Notes under the pieces: model-generated | Database searches by the model: none | The model's input: only the letters and a program-made list of their open reading frames with translations | Told to the model about the DNA's origin: nothing | In this document: piece after piece, positions 36,886-46,474 of the stretch | Layout: each line of letters begins with the position of its first letter | Position numbering within the stretch: the stretch's first letter is position 1 | From: an uncultured Dorea sp. | GTDB taxonomy: Bacteria > Bacillota > Clostridia > Lachnospirales > Lachnospiraceae | DNA length: 64,000 nucleotides | Assembly (NCBI GenBank): GCA_947652615.1 | Contig: CANTDX010000012.1 | Coordinates: 1 to 64,000, forward strand | Direction of reading: 5' to 3' | Position numbers and translations under genes: made by a program

Positions 36886-37236
36886 TCACTTACTGAACAC
36901 CTTTCTCTTCCTATGCCTCCTCATACCGTCTGTCTTATGCTGATAATTCTTACGTCTCCAATCCTTTCTCCATCCTGCGCTCCCGCTTTCGAAATCTTCC
37001 ATAAAATAGACTTCCTGCGGTGTCAGAGGCCTTTTGCTGCAAAACGGACATGCCGGATCACCGCATGGCTCATCGAGCCATTCATTACATGATATACAGC
37101 ACCATGCGTCATATTTGTATATATGATAAATAGACTTCTGTCCACATTCAGAACATATTGAATCCGAATGCCAACCGATCTGTTCCCATTTAAAATGCTT
37201 TTTGCGGACTTTTAAATAATTCTTTCTGTTTTTCAT
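36886..37236 (-). CDS. Small Cys-rich, probably zinc-binding protein
   Basis: 116 residues with several Cys pairs: CSEC, CCISCNEW, CGDPACPFC. This spacing suggests one or two zinc ribbons. The C-terminal third is basic (RRKNYQHK, RRHRKRK), and the N-terminus is also Lys-rich. I cannot name the family. It might bind nucleic acid, but no further evidence is visible. It stands alone upstream of the ABC unit. Confidence 0.65.
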   Translation of the reverse strand: MKNRKNYLKVRKKHFKWEQIGWHSDSICSECGQKSIYHIYKYDAWCCISCNEWLDEPCGDPACPFCSKRPLTPQEVYFMEDFESGSAGWRKDWRRKNYQHKTDGMRRHRKRKVFSK

Positions 37237-37294
37237 GGATCTTCACCTTTTTATTCTCATTCTATCACGCGATCTGTCACATCACAAGAAAAAC

Positions 37295-37321
37295 ACCGGG
37301 AATGCCTTAACATTTCCCGGT
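37295..37321 (-). terminator. Terminator of the 37336 gene
   Basis: ACCGGGAATG and CATTTCCCGGT pair around a six-base loop, with one bulged base; the minus strand continues with GTTTTTCTT. Confidence 0.8.
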
Positions 37322-37335
37322 ATCTTGATAAAAAC

Positions 37336-38190
37336 TTACGCCCTTGTATCAATTAGATTGACCGCCTCCGGAATTGCGCTCAGATTGTTGATATCCACGC
37401 CGTAATCTGCCAAATTCTGCATATTAGCAGTATCCACAGTCACTTCCTCGAAGCTCCAGAGAAGCCCATATGACTTCACTGATTCCGTGAAATCATCCTC
37501 CGATGAATATTCATATCCTGCCAATTCCTGCCCCGTATACTCCTGATACTTGGCCTTAAGCCCGTCCGCAAGCTTTAGAAGCTGTTCCTTAGCTGATGCA
37601 AGATACTTCAACGCTTCCTCCATATCGTCTGTACCCTTCAAGCTGTCCGCGATACTTCTGATCCTGCCCGGGATCTCCCCAAGCACCGTCCGATATTCTT
37701 CGCCGAATAACTTCCCGTACACTCTGTCGGAATTACGGAAGCCCTCCTCCATCAGATCTGCTCTCCAGTCTAAGATCTCCGCTGTATCCCTGTACTCTTC
37801 TACCATCAATTCCTTCAGCTTGTCTGCACGCTTCTTCGAACTGCCGTCTGCAATCTTCTCATATTCTGACTGCAGATACCGAAGCCTTGCTTCCTTGTAG
37901 GTAACGCTGTCCGTCAGAGAACCTGCCGCCTGATAAAACTCTTCTATCTTCTGAGCCGCCTTTACCGGCACATCCCCCTTCGCCACGATGAATGATGACA
38001 GAGGCGCCCCCGTACCCGTATTCTCGATCCCGATATCCCTTGTAAGAGCCGATACCTTCTCCGTGATCTCCTTCTGCTTCAGGTCTTTCTGTGCGTCCGC
38101 CGTCCTTAAGCTTCCGGGCAATAACTGATTCAGGCCCTTCTGACCGCGTGCAGTATTCATCCAGAATAGATTCTGTGTATTGATCCGCAT
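37336..38190 (-). CDS. Helical protein of unknown function
   Basis: 284 residues from ATG 38190 with AAGGAGG upstream. The protein opens with MRINTQNLFWMNTARGQK and is mostly helical, with long charged stretches (YLQSEYEKIADGSSKKRADKL and EALKYLASAKEQLLKLADGL). No signal peptide or membrane segment. The N-terminus superficially recalls flagellar-type coiled-coil proteins that start with MRIN, but there is no flagellin signature. I do not assign a function. Confidence 0.65.
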   Translation of the reverse strand: MRINTQNLFWMNTARGQKGLNQLLPGSLRTADAQKDLKQKEITEKVSALTRDIGIENTGTGAPLSSFIVAKGDVPVKAAQKIEEFYQAAGSLTDSVTYKEARLRYLQSEYEKIADGSSKKRADKLKELMVEEYRDTAEILDWRADLMEEGFRNSDRVYGKLFGEEYRTVLGEIPGRIRSIADSLKGTDDMEEALKYLASAKEQLLKLADGLKAKYQEYTGQELAGYEYSSEDDFTESVKSYGLLWSFEEVTVDTANMQNLADYGVDINNLSAIPEAVNLIDTRA

Positions 38191-38254
38191 ATCCTTCCTC
38201 CTTAACGGTGTCTCAACTATCATGCTGCTATTAATATAATCGGCAATTAATGAA

Positions 38255-39691
38255 CTATACATAATCATTCAAATGCGGACTGTTCAACTTTTCTATTCTG
38301 CAGCTATGCTTTTTATTCTTTACATCATAATTGATTCCAACCAAAAGGATATCTCCCCTATAATCCTTGAACACCTGCGGATAATGCTTCTTTTTTATCT
38401 GATTGATCGCCCCGTCTTCCGTCTTATTCCATTTTAACTCAATAAGGATAACCGGCATGGCCGACCCTTTCTTCGGGATATAGACTACATCAGCATAGCC
38501 AATACCGGATGCCAGTTCCTCTACTTTCATGAATTCCTCCATACAACTGATATATGCAAATCGTATGGTACTTCTCAACGCCTGCTCATTATTATAAAAT
38601 ACGGGCGCTGTTCCGGCATTATGCACTTCCTCGATTGCTGTAGCAACTGCCTCTTCATCCATACTCAGTGTTTGTTCCAGAAGAAAATCAGAATTCCTGA
38701 TCAATTTCGCAATCTCCTGATGTCTGCCTACTGATACGGCCCGAACAAATTCCTGTCTGACTTCCTCATTGGGAATAAAAACATGCTTTGTATCGGTATC
38801 ATACGCCAGATATCCCAAATGCACCAACAGAGTAAGAATATCATCCTTCCTCTTAATGGTAGTCATATCATTCTGAAAGGTTCCCGTGTCAATCTTGATA
38901 CGAGCCCCGCCGAGCATCTGAACAATCGCCTCTTTCAATCCGTCCTCATCCAGATCAATATAAATTTTCAAAGATTCATATGTCTCGGATTGTGTCCAAT
39001 AATTCCCGATCCGATTTCTTGATAAAGCCTCCATAACCGACTTTGGACTATAAATGTGCGTATTTTCCCCAAGAATATAACCGTCATACCATTCACAAAT
39101 GGATGAAAAACTCAGCTTCGAATCTTCACATAATTCATAGACTTCACTTTCTGTAAATCCGATAAATTTCTCTAATGGCTCCGGTTGGAGCATGGTATAT
39201 TCCCTGAAATCTGTCATTGCTGACTGTGTGCCGTATTTTTTGATCGGCAGAATACCGGTCATATAAGCTGCTTCTATCATCTTGTCAGTCTGACCGCTGC
39301 TCTTGAACAGACCTCGCAAAAGCTGAAGATACTGCTCTTGCAGCGCATAATCATTCCTGACCTCTCGGAACAGGGCATCCCATTCGTCTATAATGATAAT
39401 AAAACGATTACCGGTTTTTTCATTGATTCTGGCCAAAGTCTCTGGAAGTGTCTGTTCTTTCTTTACATCTGGATAGATTTCGTGCAATTCTTCCACTACT
39501 TTAGCCTGCAGATTAGAAACAATATCTTTGATATTATCAGTAATAGAAATAAACCATGTGATATCAAGGTAGATCACCTCATGCTGATTCAGATGTTCTT
39601 TATAAGTACAATCTTTTGCAATCTTTAAATTCTCAAATAATTCTCTTGAATCACAGCTTTTATCTCTGGATACACCCCCCCAATCTCTCAA
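38255..39691 (-). pseudogene. AAA-ATPase-like / PD-(D/E)XK protein lacking its N-terminus
   Basis: The protein matches the AAA-ATPase-like plus C-terminal nuclease-domain family common in gut bacteria: Walker B in FIIIIDEWDALF, then TGILPIKKYGTQSA, and a C-terminal ADVVYIPK with VILIELKWNK for the nuclease-like core. Intact members begin with about 70 residues containing a GKS/GKT Walker A; here the family match begins abruptly at DKSCDSRELF, only a few codons after a TTG and next to a terminator. Loss of the P-loop should abolish ATP binding. The rest of the frame is intact over 470 codons, suggesting recent loss. Confidence 0.65.
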
Positions 39692-39693
39692 AC

Positions 39694-39724
39694 GGGGCTG
39701 CCAGGGAATATTCCCGGCAGCCCC
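39694..39724 (-). terminator. Hairpin downstream of the zinc-ribbon gene
   Basis: GGGGCTGCC and GGCAGCCCC enclose GGGAATATTCCC-type inner pairing, a nearly perfect 31-base hairpin. It has only a short T run on the minus strand. It also marks the truncated left border of the AAA-ATPase remnant. Confidence 0.65.
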
Positions 39725-39740
39725 GCATATTGTATCAGCA

Positions 39741-40160
39741 CTATTTTAACAGGACAAATATGATCAATGCGGCCACGATCACAATTGCAACTGCAAGGAT
39801 AATGATCGGCAGCTTAGACATCTTCTCATCATCGTCATAGTCGTAATCATCATCATAATCATCATCATAGTCGTCTTCGATCTCTTCCTGGCGTTTCGTC
39901 TTTTTCTTCTTTTTCTTGCCGTCCCCTACCGCAAGCATCTCGTCGTACGCCCTGCGCATCTCTTCTTCCCGTTTCTTCCGAACCTTCTTTGGAGGTATAT
40001 TGGAGTATCTCTGTTCCTCCTCATCCTCATAATCATCATCGTCATTCTTCTCTATTGTCTTCTGGGGAACCTTGAACTTTTTCTTGCAATTATAGCATAA
40101 GAGATAGTTCGGGTCTTTTTTTCCCTGCTTTAATTCCTGACCGCATATTGGACATTTCAT
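39741..40160 (-). CDS. Zinc-ribbon, tail-anchored membrane protein
   Basis: 139 residues: an N-terminal C4 zinc ribbon (CPICGQ, then CYNCKKKF), a very charged middle with runs of Asp and Lys (KKKKKKTKRQEEIEDDYDDD), and a single C-terminal membrane helix (LPIIILAVAIVIVAALIIFVLL). The orientation should place the ribbon in the cytoplasm. Function unknown. The start follows GGAGG. Downstream of HtrA in the same direction, but with a terminator between. Confidence 0.75.
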   Translation of the reverse strand: MKCPICGQELKQGKKDPNYLLCYNCKKKFKVPQKTIEKNDDDDYEDEEEQRYSNIPPKKVRKKREEEMRRAYDEMLAVGDGKKKKKKTKRQEEIEDDYDDDYDDDYDYDDDEKMSKLPIIILAVAIVIVAALIIFVLLK

Positions 40161-40260
40161 CAGTATGTGTTCCTCCTCTTATTTTCACGTATACGGTCAT
40201 TATACTACATCCATTCTAAAATTTCAAAAAATATTTTCTTAATTATATCCTAATTATGCC

Positions 40261-40290
40261 AAAAAGGCCGGACACCCTGCCCAGCCTTTT
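40261..40290 (-). terminator. Terminator of the HtrA gene
   Basis: AAAAGGC and GCCTTTTT arms with internal GG/CC pairs, followed by T residues on the minus strand, lie 10 bases after the protease stop codon. Confidence 0.8.
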
Positions 40291-40298
40291 ATTAGCTC

Positions 40299-41558
40299 TT
40301 ATTTCGTACTGCTTCCAAGCGTTACTTCCACATCCTGGCTCTTATATTCCCCGTTATTACCCGGCGTCTCTATTGTGAGCGTCACCGTCTCTCCGGCTCT
40401 GTAATACTGAAGCTGTTCCTGAAGAGCCGCCATACTGTTCACCGAGGACCCGTTCAGCGCCGTGATCACAGAACCCTTGGTGATACCTGCCTTCGCCGCA
40501 CCGCCGCCTCTGGTGACATTGGAGATATATACGCCCATCGGCATATTATACATCTGGGACGTATCCTGGGACACATCCACTCCCTCGATGCCGATAAAGC
40601 CTCTCTCACTCTCTGCGACCTTCGTCTTTGTCTCCTGGTTCATCAGCCCTTCAATGGTCTCTCTGGCTTCTGAGATCGGAATGGCATAGCCCATGCCCTC
40701 TACCGCATCCATCGCTGCTTTCGCAGTGTTGATCCCGATCACCTCGCCGTTCGCATTCAGCAGGGCGCCGCCGCTGTTCCCCGGATTGATCGCTGCGTCT
40801 GTCTGGATCAGGCTGCTGTCTATTCCATCGATCGTTCTGTCTGTAGCAGAGATGATCCCTCTGGTGACAGACTGTCCGTATCCAAGCGCATTCCCGATGG
40901 CAATCGCTTCTTCTCCTACCTGGATCTGCTCAGAATCCCCTAGCGTCGCTACAGCGATCTTCTCCCGGGTGCTGTCCTTCACCTTACTGAGCTCTACCGC
41001 TACCACTGCCAGATCCCGGTTCGCATCCGTTCCCTTTATATTCGCCTCCACGCTCTCCTGATCTATGAAAGACACCGTAAGCGTGTCGCTGCCTTCAACG
41101 ACATGATTGTTCGTCACGATCAGAAGCTCTGTATCATTCTGGCCGATAATGATCCCGGAACCGGCGCTCTCGCTCTCCCGCTCCTGTACGCCTCCAAAGA
41201 AGCTCTGTACCTGCTGGACGCTCATATTCGTGATCGAGACTACGGACGGCATGGTATTCTTCGTGATATCCGCTACATTGGAATCTACCGTGCCGCTGGA
41301 AGCAGTCGTAAGCTTCGTATTGCCTACACTCTCCGACTTCTTCGTATCCTCACTGCGCTTTGCCGTACCAAACACTCTGTCCGCTACGATGTTGCTGGTC
41401 TGAAACGCGGCGCTTGCGGTCACTCCGAATATCAGCCCGAAGCATACCGTCTTCATCCACTTGGGGACTCCTCCCTTCCTGCGCGGGCGTCCCTGATTCC
41501 TGTCATCCTGCATATTCGGTTCCTGTCCTGGCGTATAATAAGTATATTGGTGATCCAT
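40299..41558 (-). CDS. htrA: HtrA/DegP family serine protease with PDZ domain
   Basis: Type II membrane protein: a cytoplasmic N-terminus, one membrane helix at about 36-55 (VCFGLIFGVTASAAF), a Ser/Thr-rich linker, then the trypsin-like domain. Catalytic triad: His in TNNHVVEGSD, Asp in NRDLAVVAV, Ser in NPGNSGGALL. A single PDZ domain follows at about 320-410 (MPMGVYISNVTRGG, GITKGSVITALNG). 419 residues, typical of Firmicute HtrA/YkdA proteins, which degrade misfolded proteins outside the membrane. The start follows AAAGGAG. Confidence 0.95.
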   Translation of the reverse strand: MDHQYTYYTPGQEPNMQDDRNQGRPRRKGGVPKWMKTVCFGLIFGVTASAAFQTSNIVADRVFGTAKRSEDTKKSESVGNTKLTTASSGTVDSNVADITKNTMPSVVSITNMSVQQVQSFFGGVQERESESAGSGIIIGQNDTELLIVTNNHVVEGSDTLTVSFIDQESVEANIKGTDANRDLAVVAVELSKVKDSTREKIAVATLGDSEQIQVGEEAIAIGNALGYGQSVTRGIISATDRTIDGIDSSLIQTDAAINPGNSGGALLNANGEVIGINTAKAAMDAVEGMGYAIPISEARETIEGLMNQETKTKVAESERGFIGIEGVDVSQDTSQMYNMPMGVYISNVTRGGGAAKAGITKGSVITALNGSSVNSMAALQEQLQYYRAGETVTLTIETPGNNGEYKSQDVEVTLGSSTK

Positions 41559-41657
41559 ATTGATATCTCCTTTCGAAATTGCTCTTCTCTGTTTCTGATG
41601 ACTATTCTACCGCCAAATTGTGTTCAAACTGTGACGGAACCGTGATAAAATATTGAC

Positions 41658-42803
41658 TTATAATAATTTCGCCCGGATTGCTTCTTCTGTCCCCGTAAGA
41701 GACCCCTGCACCATCTCCGGCTTCCCGCCGCCTCTGCCGTTAAATGCTTCATTCAACAGCTTGCTGTACGGTCTTACATCCTCCTTGCGGCTTCCGATCA
41801 CATAGCGGTATCCGCTCTGATCCGTCCCCGCGAATACGGCGCAGCATGCGGCGCCCCTCTCCAGCAGAAGGTTCATCAGTTCTCTCGGCTCATTTCCCGA
41901 AAGCTCCGGATCGAATACGGCTGTCACGCCTTCTCCAAGAGGGATCTCTGCCGCCCGGTATCCCAGAAGCTTCTGCTGCAGCGATGCATTCTTCCCCTTA
42001 AGGCTTGCCATCTCTTCCTTGAGATGCGATACCGCCTCTGCCGTCTCATACTCCTTCACACAGAGAAGTGCGGAAACCGTCTTCGTATTCTCATCCTTGA
42101 TACTGTAATCCTTAAGCGCACGGAAGCCCGCCAGCATCGTGATACGTTCCCCGCCCTTATAGTTCATCATATCCACCAGCTTGATGAGGCCGATCTCCCC
42201 GGTACTCTTCATATGGGGCGCGCAGCACGCACATACATCATATCCCGGTACTGTTATGATACGGACCTGCCCTTCGATCTCAATCTTGCTCCTGTACTCC
42301 ATGTGCACAAGCTCTTCCTTGGACGGATATGTCACCTCAACCGCCAGATTTCGGAATACGGCACGGTTCGCTTCCGTCTCAATCTCCCGTAACTGTTCCC
42401 TGGTGATCGGGCCGTTGAAATCCATCGTACAGTAATCGCTCCCCAGATGAAATCCCACATTCTCATAGCCGAATCTGGCATGAACGATCCCTGAGATGAT
42501 ATGCTCTCCCGTGTGCTGCTGCATCCGCTCAAACCGTTCCTCCCAGTCAAGCTTCCCGTGTACATGTCCGCCTACCGGCAGGGGGCCTTCCATGGTATGG
42601 TATATGATCCCGTCCTTCTCATGGGCATCCGTGACACGGCCCCCGTCTATCCAGCCGATATCCCCGTACTGACCTCCGCCCTCCGGGAAAAATGCGGTCC
42701 TGTCAAGCACCGCCTTATACCCTTGGGCCGTCTTCTCACACTCCAGGACCTCTGCATCAAATTCCCTGATGTAACCGTCCTGGTAGAATAACTTCTCCGT
42801 CAT
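41658..42803 (-). CDS. AlaX-type alanyl-tRNA editing protein with DHHA1 domain
   Basis: 381 residues. The N-terminal part has the AlaRS second-half features FFPEGGGQYGD and the editing zinc site: HTGEHIIS (HxxxH) with CACCAPHMKSTGEIG. A coiled coil (KEEMASLKGKNASLQQKL) and a DHHA1 domain with GRGGGKPEMVQG end the protein. The aminoacylation domain is absent, so it acts in trans to hydrolyse mischarged tRNA-Ala (Ser- or Gly-tRNA). It starts three bases after the argS stop codon, indicating coupled translation of two tRNA-handling proteins. Confidence 0.9.
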   Translation of the reverse strand: MTEKLFYQDGYIREFDAEVLECEKTAQGYKAVLDRTAFFPEGGGQYGDIGWIDGGRVTDAHEKDGIIYHTMEGPLPVGGHVHGKLDWEERFERMQQHTGEHIISGIVHARFGYENVGFHLGSDYCTMDFNGPITREQLREIETEANRAVFRNLAVEVTYPSKEELVHMEYRSKIEIEGQVRIITVPGYDVCACCAPHMKSTGEIGLIKLVDMMNYKGGERITMLAGFRALKDYSIKDENTKTVSALLCVKEYETAEAVSHLKEEMASLKGKNASLQQKLLGYRAAEIPLGEGVTAVFDPELSGNEPRELMNLLLERGAACCAVFAGTDQSGYRYVIGSRKEDVRPYSKLLNEAFNGRGGGKPEMVQGSLTGTEEAIRAKLL

Positions 42804-42806
42804 CTC

Positions 42807-44573
42807 CTACATCCTCTCCGGCGCCGTAAAGCCCAGCACATCTATACATGCTTCCAGCACCCTTCTCGTCAGTATCAGCAAAGCGATATATCCCTTCTGC
42901 TTTGTCTCATCCTCCTCTGCAAGGATCTTCGTCTCATGGTAGAAACGGTTGAACGCATTCGCCAGATCATAGATATAAGCACAGATCTTATGAAGCGCCA
43001 GCTCTTCATATGCCGTCTCCATCACGTCATTGTATTTTAAGACCTCCAGCATCAGCGCCTTCTCATTATCGTTCTGCGCACATCTGATTGCAAGGCCTTT
43101 AAGTCCATTGCCGTCCGCCTGATATTTGTTCAGGATCGACTTGATCCGCACGATGGTATACAGGATATAGGGACCCGTATTCCCCTCAAAGGAGGTAAAG
43201 CGGTCTACGTCGAACACATAATCCTTGGATGCCTGATTTGACAGATCTCCGTACTTGATCGCAGACATTCCAACGATCTTCGCCGTCTCATCTGCTTCAT
43301 CTTCTGCAACCGTCCGGTTCTCGGCAATCTTCCTGCGCATCTCGTCTTCAATCTCCGCAATCAGATTCTCCAGACGCATCACTCCGCCTTCCCTGGTCTT
43401 AAAAGGCTTGCCGTCCTTACCGTTCATCGTGCCAAACCCCAGGAATGCAAGATCCGTTCCCTCCGGCACAATACCGGTCTTCCTCGCTGCCCTGAACACC
43501 TGGAGAAAATGTAGATCCTGGCGCTTGTCCGCAACATAGATGATCTGATCCGGCTGATAATCCTGCTCCCTCTGGATCAGCGTCGCAAGATCTGTCGTCC
43601 CGTAGAGCGACGCCCCGTCTGATTTCTGGATCATGCACGGCGGGATCTCCTTGGTATCTGTCTCCTCCTGCACATCGATCACCAGCGCGCCCTCGTCAAT
43701 ATGGGCATATCCTTCCTTCTTCAATCTGTCGATCATATCCGGAATATAGGCCTGGGCATCCGCCTCGCCCTTCCAAAGATCAAAGTGCACGTTCAGGCTC
43801 GCATAATTCTTCTTAAGGTCTTCCACGGAAATATTCATAATATGCCGCCACACCGCCATATATCCCTTGTGTCCATTCTGCAGGAGATACGTCGCCTTAA
43901 GCGCTTCTCTCCTGTATTCCTCGTCGTCCTTCGCCTTGCCGCTTGCCGTAGGATAGATCTCCTCCAGTTCGCCTATGGTAAACGGCGCCTCCGCCGGATA
44001 CTCCCCGCCAAATCCTTCATCAAAATACGGCAGGTCAGGCTTACGCTCCTTAAGTTCAGTGATGATCAGTCCCATCTGGTAGCCCCAGTCGCCCAGATGG
44101 ATATCTCCCAATACCTTATGTCCCATCTTCCTTGCAAGCCTTTTGATCCCTTCGCCGATGATCGCAGAGCGCAGATGTCCCACATGGAGCGGCTTCGCCA
44201 CGTTAGGTCCGCCGTAGTCAACAACGATCGTCCTGGGCTCTTCTGCCGTCTTAAGACCCATATTCTCATCCGCACACATCTGATTCAGATACTCTGCCAC
44301 ATATTCCCTGTTAAGCTTCAGATTAATGAACCCCGGATTCACCACATTCACTTCTTCCAGACACCGGCTGCCCTCTAATCCTGCCGCCACATCATTTGCA
44401 ATCATGACCGGAGCCTTCCTATATGCTTTCGCTCCCGCCATCGCCCCGTTGCACTGGTATTCACACAGATCCGGCCGATTAGATAAGGTTACTTTCGCAT
44501 ATTCCTTATCATAGCCGGCTGCCTGAAATGCCTCGGCCAGCTCTTCTGTGATAAGCTCCATGATCTTCTTCAT
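42807..44573 (-). CDS. argS: Arginyl-tRNA synthetase
   Basis: Class I synthetase, 588 residues. HIGH-type motif: PNVAKPLHVGHLRS; the KMSKS region is degenerate as usual for ArgRS (FGTMNGKDGKPFKTREGG). The N-terminal Add-1 domain and C-terminal DALR anticodon-binding helices (DVMETAYEELALHKICAYIYDLANAFNRFY with ending LGFTAPERM) are both present. The start follows GGAGGAG; the stop is TAG. No T-box leader was found upstream. Confidence 0.97.
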   Translation of the reverse strand: MKKIMELITEELAEAFQAAGYDKEYAKVTLSNRPDLCEYQCNGAMAGAKAYRKAPVMIANDVAAGLEGSRCLEEVNVVNPGFINLKLNREYVAEYLNQMCADENMGLKTAEEPRTIVVDYGGPNVAKPLHVGHLRSAIIGEGIKRLARKMGHKVLGDIHLGDWGYQMGLIITELKERKPDLPYFDEGFGGEYPAEAPFTIGELEEIYPTASGKAKDDEEYRREALKATYLLQNGHKGYMAVWRHIMNISVEDLKKNYASLNVHFDLWKGEADAQAYIPDMIDRLKKEGYAHIDEGALVIDVQEETDTKEIPPCMIQKSDGASLYGTTDLATLIQREQDYQPDQIIYVADKRQDLHFLQVFRAARKTGIVPEGTDLAFLGFGTMNGKDGKPFKTREGGVMRLENLIAEIEDEMRRKIAENRTVAEDEADETAKIVGMSAIKYGDLSNQASKDYVFDVDRFTSFEGNTGPYILYTIVRIKSILNKYQADGNGLKGLAIRCAQNDNEKALMLEVLKYNDVMETAYEELALHKICAYIYDLANAFNRFYHETKILAEEDETKQKGYIALLILTRRVLEACIDVLGFTAPERM

Positions 44574-44603
44574 CTTCGTTCTCCTCCTCTATCTCAATAT
44601 GTA

Positions 44604-44641
44604 CAAAAAAAAGCCAGACCTCTGTAATCTACAGGGATCTG
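44604..44641 (-). terminator. Terminator between membrane protein and argS
   Basis: CAGACCTCTGTA (44615-44626) and TACAGGGATCTG (44630-44641) pair with one internal loop; on the minus strand an eight-T run follows. It ends the 44667-45296 gene. Confidence 0.8.
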
Positions 44642-44666
44642 ACCCCTTGAAACTCATTGCAATCTT

Positions 44667-45296
44667 CTAACTCCCGGTAGAATTCTCATATGCATTCTTC
44701 AGATCCAGCAACGCTTCTTGAAGCAGCGCGTCTGACCTGACCGCTTCCTGATATGCCTTCTGCGTCTTCGTCATAAGCTTCTGTACATCTTCATGCTGTG
44801 CGACCATCTGAATATATTCCTTGATCTCCTGGTCCTTAACATCGGCAATGATCCGGCATCCGCCTTCCTCATCGTCTTCCACATACACCGTACCAAGCCC
44901 GGGAACCTTCGTATAAATATCCTTGATCTTCATATCATACGCCACAAACACCACATATGTACCCCGGTATCTGCCCTCTTTGGTATAGATATGGATATCA
45001 TCATACGACTCCGCAAAACTGGCTTCCTCTCCCTGCTGCCGGTAATACTCCCTGACAGCCTCGGTAATCTCCGGATATTCTTCCGTTCTGAGCGGATTCA
45101 GTTCCATGACCTCGCATCCTCTGTTCTCCACATACAAACGGTCAGAAGTTGTCTTTTGTGCTTTCTGGACTTTCGCTTCGGTTAGACTCGATCCGGCTGC
45201 CACCAACGCCGCTGCCAACGCAACCAAGAATACCAGCAGATATCCTCCCTTGCTTCTCCTGCGGACGGAAGGGCAGTCTCTCTTCGTTCCTTCCAT
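44667..45296 (-). CDS. Membrane-anchored protein of unknown function
   Basis: 209 residues from ATG 45296, with GGAGGT 9 bases upstream; the frame begins seven codons earlier. A basic N-terminus leads to one membrane helix (about 18-36, LLVFLVALAAALVAAG). The outside part opens with NRGCEVMELNPLRTEEYPEI, a NTF2-like beta core (YTKEGRYRGTYVVFVAYDMKIK) and a helical tail. The family is not recognised; it resembles conserved one-helix proteins of Lachnospiraceae with NTF2-like domains. Confidence 0.65.
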   Translation of the reverse strand: MEGTKRDCPSVRRRSKGGYLLVFLVALAAALVAAGSSLTEAKVQKAQKTTSDRLYVENRGCEVMELNPLRTEEYPEITEAVREYYRQQGEEASFAESYDDIHIYTKEGRYRGTYVVFVAYDMKIKDIYTKVPGLGTVYVEDDEEGGCRIIADVKDQEIKEYIQMVAQHEDVQKLMTKTQKAYQEAVRSDALLQEALLDLKNAYENSTGS

Positions 45297-45368
45297 AAAG
45301 ACTACCTCCATATGCACTTAAAAACATGATACTCACGGCAGATCTGTCTGCCTATTCGTATAAAAATA

Positions 45369-45440
45369 CACACCCGGGCGGATTCGAACCGCCGCTCCCG
45401 CCTCCGGAGGGCGGTGCTCTATCCCCTGAGCTACGGGTGC
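45369..45440 (-). tRNA. tRNA-Arg (anticodon CCG)
   Basis: The minus strand folds as a cloverleaf: acceptor GCACCCG with CGGGTGT (a G-U first pair), D arm GCTC/GAGC, anticodon stem CCGCC/GGCGG with loop CTCCGGA (anticodon CCG, decoding CGG), and T arm GGCGG/CCGCC with TTCGAAT loop. No CCA is encoded. It neighbours argS but is transcribed separately. Confidence 0.95.
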
Positions 45441-45540
45441 ATAATCTGTCTCTGCCAGGCATGACCTTTCTCATGATGCATGTCCGACAAATAATGTAAT
45501 ATGAAATTGCAAATGTTATATTACCACATTTATCCGAAAA

Positions 45541-45588
45541 AGTAAAGGAAATGATATCGACTTTTCTCACATTTCCTTCACTTTTTTT
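45541..45588. terminator. Terminator after the DUF5688 gene
   Basis: AGTAAAGGAAATG and CATTTCCTTCACT pair almost perfectly around a 16-base loop; T runs on both strands. Confidence 0.8.
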
Positions 45589-45598
45589 ATTTTATCCT

Positions 45599-46474
45599 TT
45601 ATAAGAGTAATTTTCCCTTCCCTCTGTCGTAATAATATGCATGATCTGATAAAATATCCTCTGCTTCGATCTGTGTCTCGTTCACTTCCGCCACAAGTGC
45701 ATTCAGCGCTTCCCACCCCGGGGCAGCACTCTCCGGCACAATGATCACCTCATGCACACTACTTGGCAGCACATAGTAATTCTCCTTAAGATAATCTCCG
45801 ATTCCTTCAAGCCTGTCCTCGTACAGGATCGCCGCAGCGCCATAACTGCGGAGCCGGTTGCTCATCACATACATAACATCTTCAAAGCTTCCCCCATCCT
45901 CACCTGTCAGCTCTTCGATCAGAGCATACATGGTCCCAAATTCATAGGGAAGAAGCCTGGGTGTATTCTCCTTAGCCTTCCTTGCAATCTCGCTCTTCGT
46001 TACATTCCACATCTCCAGATGCTCATCTCTGATCATCAAAGACGCCATTCCGTGTGAATTCACTTCGATCAGCACATAGAAGATCTCTGCAAGATCCAGA
46101 TATTCCTCATAGGGAACTTCCTTCAACAGTTCCTTATTCGCCTCGCGGTTCACCAGACGATAGATGATCTTCCTTCTTACATTCTGATAATCCTTGATAA
46201 ATTCTCCCTCAAATGAACGCCGGAACCGTACTTCCTTGTACAGCCTTAAGATCTCCCCGGCAATATGCTCCACCGAACTTCCGCCCTGAAACTGCTGATA
46301 GTATTCCTCCAGATAGATCGTCGGAAAGATATTGATCCCTTTCTGTGCGATCGTCAATCCATGTCTCTTTGTCCCGTTGTTCTTCACCGCCGAATGTATG
46401 TATACCGTTACATCATCCCTTACTTCTTCCTTCACCTTAACTTCTACCTCATGGATAAACTGAAAATATGTCAT
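45599..46474 (-). CDS. DUF5688 family protein
   Basis: 291 residues with the layout I associate with DUF5688: TVYIHSAVKNNGTKRHGLTI near the start, FPTIYLEEYYQQFQGG, VRRKIIYRLVNREANKELL, and a C-terminal ILSDHAYYYDRGKGKLLL. No signal peptide or membrane segment. Such genes are abundant and often multicopy in Lachnospiraceae; function unknown. The start follows AAGGAGAGG. Confidence 0.8.
   Translation of the reverse strand: MTYFQFIHEVEVKVKEEVRDDVTVYIHSAVKNNGTKRHGLTIAQKGINIFPTIYLEEYYQQFQGGSSVEHIAGEILRLYKEVRFRRSFEGEFIKDYQNVRRKIIYRLVNREANKELLKEVPYEEYLDLAEIFYVLIEVNSHGMASLMIRDEHLEMWNVTKSEIARKAKENTPRLLPYEFGTMYALIEELTGEDGGSFEDVMYVMSNRLRSYGAAAILYEDRLEGIGDYLKENYYVLPSSVHEVIIVPESAAPGWEALNALVAEVNETQIEAEDILSDHAYYYDRGKGKLLL

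Noticed and set aside
43701..44378. 225-residue open frame on the plus strand
   Set aside because: Entirely antisense to argS, His/Arg-rich composition typical of an antisense frame.
44574..44666. Possible T-box leader upstream of argS
   Set aside because: The hairpin with T run belongs to the upstream gene; no T-box sequence (GGTGG core) or specifier loop is present.
45352..45570. Short open frame covering the tRNA
   Set aside because: It overlaps the tRNA-Arg cloverleaf completely and has no ribosome site.
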